From assembly GCA_014549065.1 (NCBI GenBank), contig JACDOX010000083.1, forward strand, positions 1,916,876-1,980,875: a stretch of 64,000 nucleotides of DNA, given 5' to 3'. The position numbers and the translations under genes were made by a program. This document shows positions 62,101 through 64,000 of the stretch, piece after piece. Below the pieces are notes generated by a model. The model was not told the origin of the DNA. It did no database searches and saw only the letters and a list, made by a program, of their open reading frames with translations. Source of the DNA: Cardinalis cardinalis (taxonomy: Eukaryota > Chordata > Aves > Passeriformes > Cardinalidae). Position 1 is the stretch's first letter. Every line of letters starts with the position of its first letter.

Positions 62101-62433
62101 GCAACAACAGAATGGAGAAAGAAATGCTGAGTAAGCCTGGTGTTCCATCACCAGCAGCAGAAGAGGCGCTCTTCACATATAGATTTCATCCAAACCCTGA
62201 AGCTGCCAGGGGCTTTTTGGGGTTTATTCACTGGAGATTAATCGAAGAACTACAAAAACATCAGGAGAAAAATGCTACTAAAGCAATTTTGTGTATCAGA
62301 AAAGAGTTTAAATATTTTTAGGAGCTTAGTTATAGTACATGCAAATTCATCTTAAATTTAAAGCACTGGAAAACCTTTCAAGTACAGAATAACTGCAGAA
62401 TGATCAGATGCTCTTATAAATGATCAAATGATC
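56173..62433. other. AT-rich sequence without recognised interspersed repeats
   Basis: Over 6 kb between two CR1 elements in which I can name no transposon. Contents are the inverted/tandem repeat at 56700 and a T/G-rich run at about 57950-58025. The longest open frames are 110 codons (59900-60232, plus) and 100 codons (59482-59784, plus), both without domain features. Confidence 0.55.
56700..56785. repeat. 13-bp inverted repeat joined to a 25-bp tandem duplication
   Basis: AAGTCAACACAAG at 56700-56712 is perfectly complementary to 56728-56740 with a 15-base loop. Overlapping its right arm, CTTCATGTCCCTAAGCTTCA plus three bases occurs at 56738-56760 and again at 56763-56785, a period of 25. 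Confidence 0.93.
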
Positions 62434-63460
62434 AGACTGACCTAATTGACAAAGAGGTTATGTAAAATATTGCCTTTCACTTAATCCAGGGTTTTAGCAG
62501 TGTTTGGAAACTTGAAGAGCCCTGTACAAAATAAAATGTCCCACTTGTTGAGTAAGGAATTATGGACTAGATACATGGACAGTAAGTCAGCTGGAAAACT
62601 GCCTGAATTGGTGAGCTCAAAGGATGGTGATCAGTGCCACAAAGACACCAGTCAGCTGGAGACCAGTCATTAGTGGTGTACCCCAGGGGTCAATACAGGG
62701 CCTGGATAATGGGAGCCACTGCAAAATCCGCAAGCTGCAGATGACACTAAACTGGAAGAAGTGGCTGACAGATCAGAAGGATTTGCTGCCATCCAGAGGG
62801 ACTTTTGACAGACCAGAGAAGGGCTGATAGGAAGCTGATGAAATTCAAGTGAATAGAAGAAAGGCTGCTCTGCCTCGGGAGAACTACCTCCAGCACCGGG
62901 ACAGGGCGGGGAACTGAGACTGACTGGGGCCCAACTGTCTGAGGAGTAGTTTGGCAGAAAAGTACCTGGAGGTTCTTGGTCTTCCTGTTTACCATGAGGC
63001 AGAAATGTGCCCTGGCAGCAGAGCAGGCCAACAGCCCTTTTGGGCTGCATCAGGAAGAGAGCTGCCAGCAAGTCAAGGGAGGCAATCGTTCCCCTCTATC
63101 CAGCATTGATGACTCTGTATCTGCAGTCATGGCTCCAGTCCAGACCTCCTCAGCACATGAGAGAGATGGAAATACAGAAGTGAGTCCAGTGAAGGACCAA
63201 AAAGATGACTAACAAAATGACTGAAGCATAATCTTTTCTCATAAGAGAAGAGGCTGAGAGAGCTGTGATTTTTTTAGCTTGGAGAAGAGTAGGCTCAGGG
63301 AGATCTTACCAGCTTGTGTAAATACCTGTAAAGAATATGGAGCCACACTATCCTCTGTGGTGCCTAGTGACAGGACAAAAAGGTAATGTTCAGCAACCTG
63401 TTGTAGCTGACTAAGCAGGGGTGCTGGAATAGATGATCTTAAGAGCCTTGAAACCTCAGC
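62434..63460 (+). mobile_element. CR1 LINE, reverse transcriptase to 3' UTR (sense)
   Basis: An old sense CR1. 'GACCTAATTGACAAAGAGG' at the start corresponds to the conserved DLIDKGEAMD region. SGVPQGSIQG follows within 62624-62827 (the reverse transcriptase motif), and then a deletion removes the catalytic aspartates. Later landmarks are 'ACCATGAGGCAGAAATGTGC', 'GGGCTGCATCAGGAAGAG', 'CTTGGAGAAGAGTAGGCTCA' and 'CTCTGTGGTGCCTAGTGACA'. The 3' end fades near 63460 at 'GATGATCTTAAGAGCC' without the terminal ATTCTGTG repeats. Many stops and small deletions mark it as inactive. Confidence 0.9.
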
Positions 63461-64000
63461 TCCCTTGGTTTACCTTGGTAAAAAGGCATTCGGGACCATT
63501 TACAATGGAGGATACTCCCATAAATGCCTATTCAACTTGACAGTCATTGAATTCTGCTGAATTCGCAAATAGCTGTGGGAGCCAGAAAAACCCTCTGTAC
63601 TACTAGTGTAGTAGGAATTGCTTAGAGTATGTGGAGTGATAGTACTGTCAGTCCAATAATCAAAATCTTTGCTGAGAAAGATATACATATGTGTGCACGC
63701 AGGCACAAAACCAACTTGTACTAAGAGCTATAAAACCTACTGCAGGGAAAAATAATGTATTATACAGTCTCTTTTCAGACATATGTTGCTTGGTGGGTAA
63801 ATAAATTAATATTAATTTTGAGACTGACCAGAAAGCCAATTGTATGTTTCACCACATTCAAAAACCATGAAGATTATTTTAACCCCACCAAATACGGTCT
63901 TTCTTCTAAGGAAACTAGTTGTTCTCATGAAGAAGTGCTGAGACGAAACAAGTGGAACTAGTCCTCTTTAAATTCCAGGCTAAAAATAAAAGGCTTGGAA
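63461..64000. other. Unique non-coding sequence to the window end
   Basis: No gene or repeat is recognised in the last 540 bases. Confidence 0.55.

Noticed and set aside
62670..63071. 133-codon minus-strand open frame
   Set aside because: It is antisense to a CR1 element and matches no protein family that I know.
1..64000. CRISPR arrays, bacterial operons, rRNA or tRNA genes
   Set aside because: No regularly spaced repeats, operon-like gene runs or RNA-gene landmarks were seen, and the sequence is clearly vertebrate nuclear DNA.

Overview
This is non-coding vertebrate DNA from a bird. The evidence is a dense set of CR1 (chicken-repeat 1) LINE copies, some with the typical CR1 3' tail ending in short runs like ATTCTGTG, plus two solo LTRs of avian endogenous retrovirus types. 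The LTR nested at 54.4-55.2 kb resembles an LTR I associate with songbirds, so a passerine host is the best guess, but that rests on memory of the family, not a search. I find no convincing exon of a host protein gene, no rRNA or tRNA gene and no CRISPR array. Nearly all open frames are chance frames or broken CR1 reading frames.

Layout. 0-31 kb is mostly unique AT-rich sequence with microsatellites, two short antisense CR1 tails (3.8 and 5.5 kb), a (A6G)13 tract (20.8 kb), a 270-bp pyrimidine-rich tract (26.6 kb) and a solo ERVL-type LTR (28.8-29.4 kb). 31-41 kb holds three CR1 pieces, one with a (GGAGA)n microsatellite grown inside it, and the longest open frame of the window (208 codons, unrecognised). 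44-56 kb is the repeat-dense part: an antisense CR1 (44.1-45.3 kb), a near-perfect 72-bp palindrome (46.3 kb), an old sense CR1 (49.2-50.9 kb) and a nearly full-length sense CR1 (about 51.4-56.2 kb). This last CR1 keeps recognisable ORF1 esterase, endonuclease and reverse transcriptase remnants and is split by an antisense solo LTR. 56.2-62.4 kb is AT-rich with no interspersed repeat that I recognise, and one more CR1 copy closes the window.

Main observation. The antisense CR1 at 44.1-45.3 kb and the sense CR1 ending at 56.2 kb share a 507-bp block with 13 mismatches and no gaps by my hand alignment (about 97% identical). Sequence just outside the block is only about 75-80% alike and carries deletions at both edges in the sense copy. 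This patchwork suggests gene conversion or templated repair between two inverted CR1 copies 10 kb apart. All CR1 reading frames seen here contain stops, frameshifts or deletions, so no copy looks able to move on its own.
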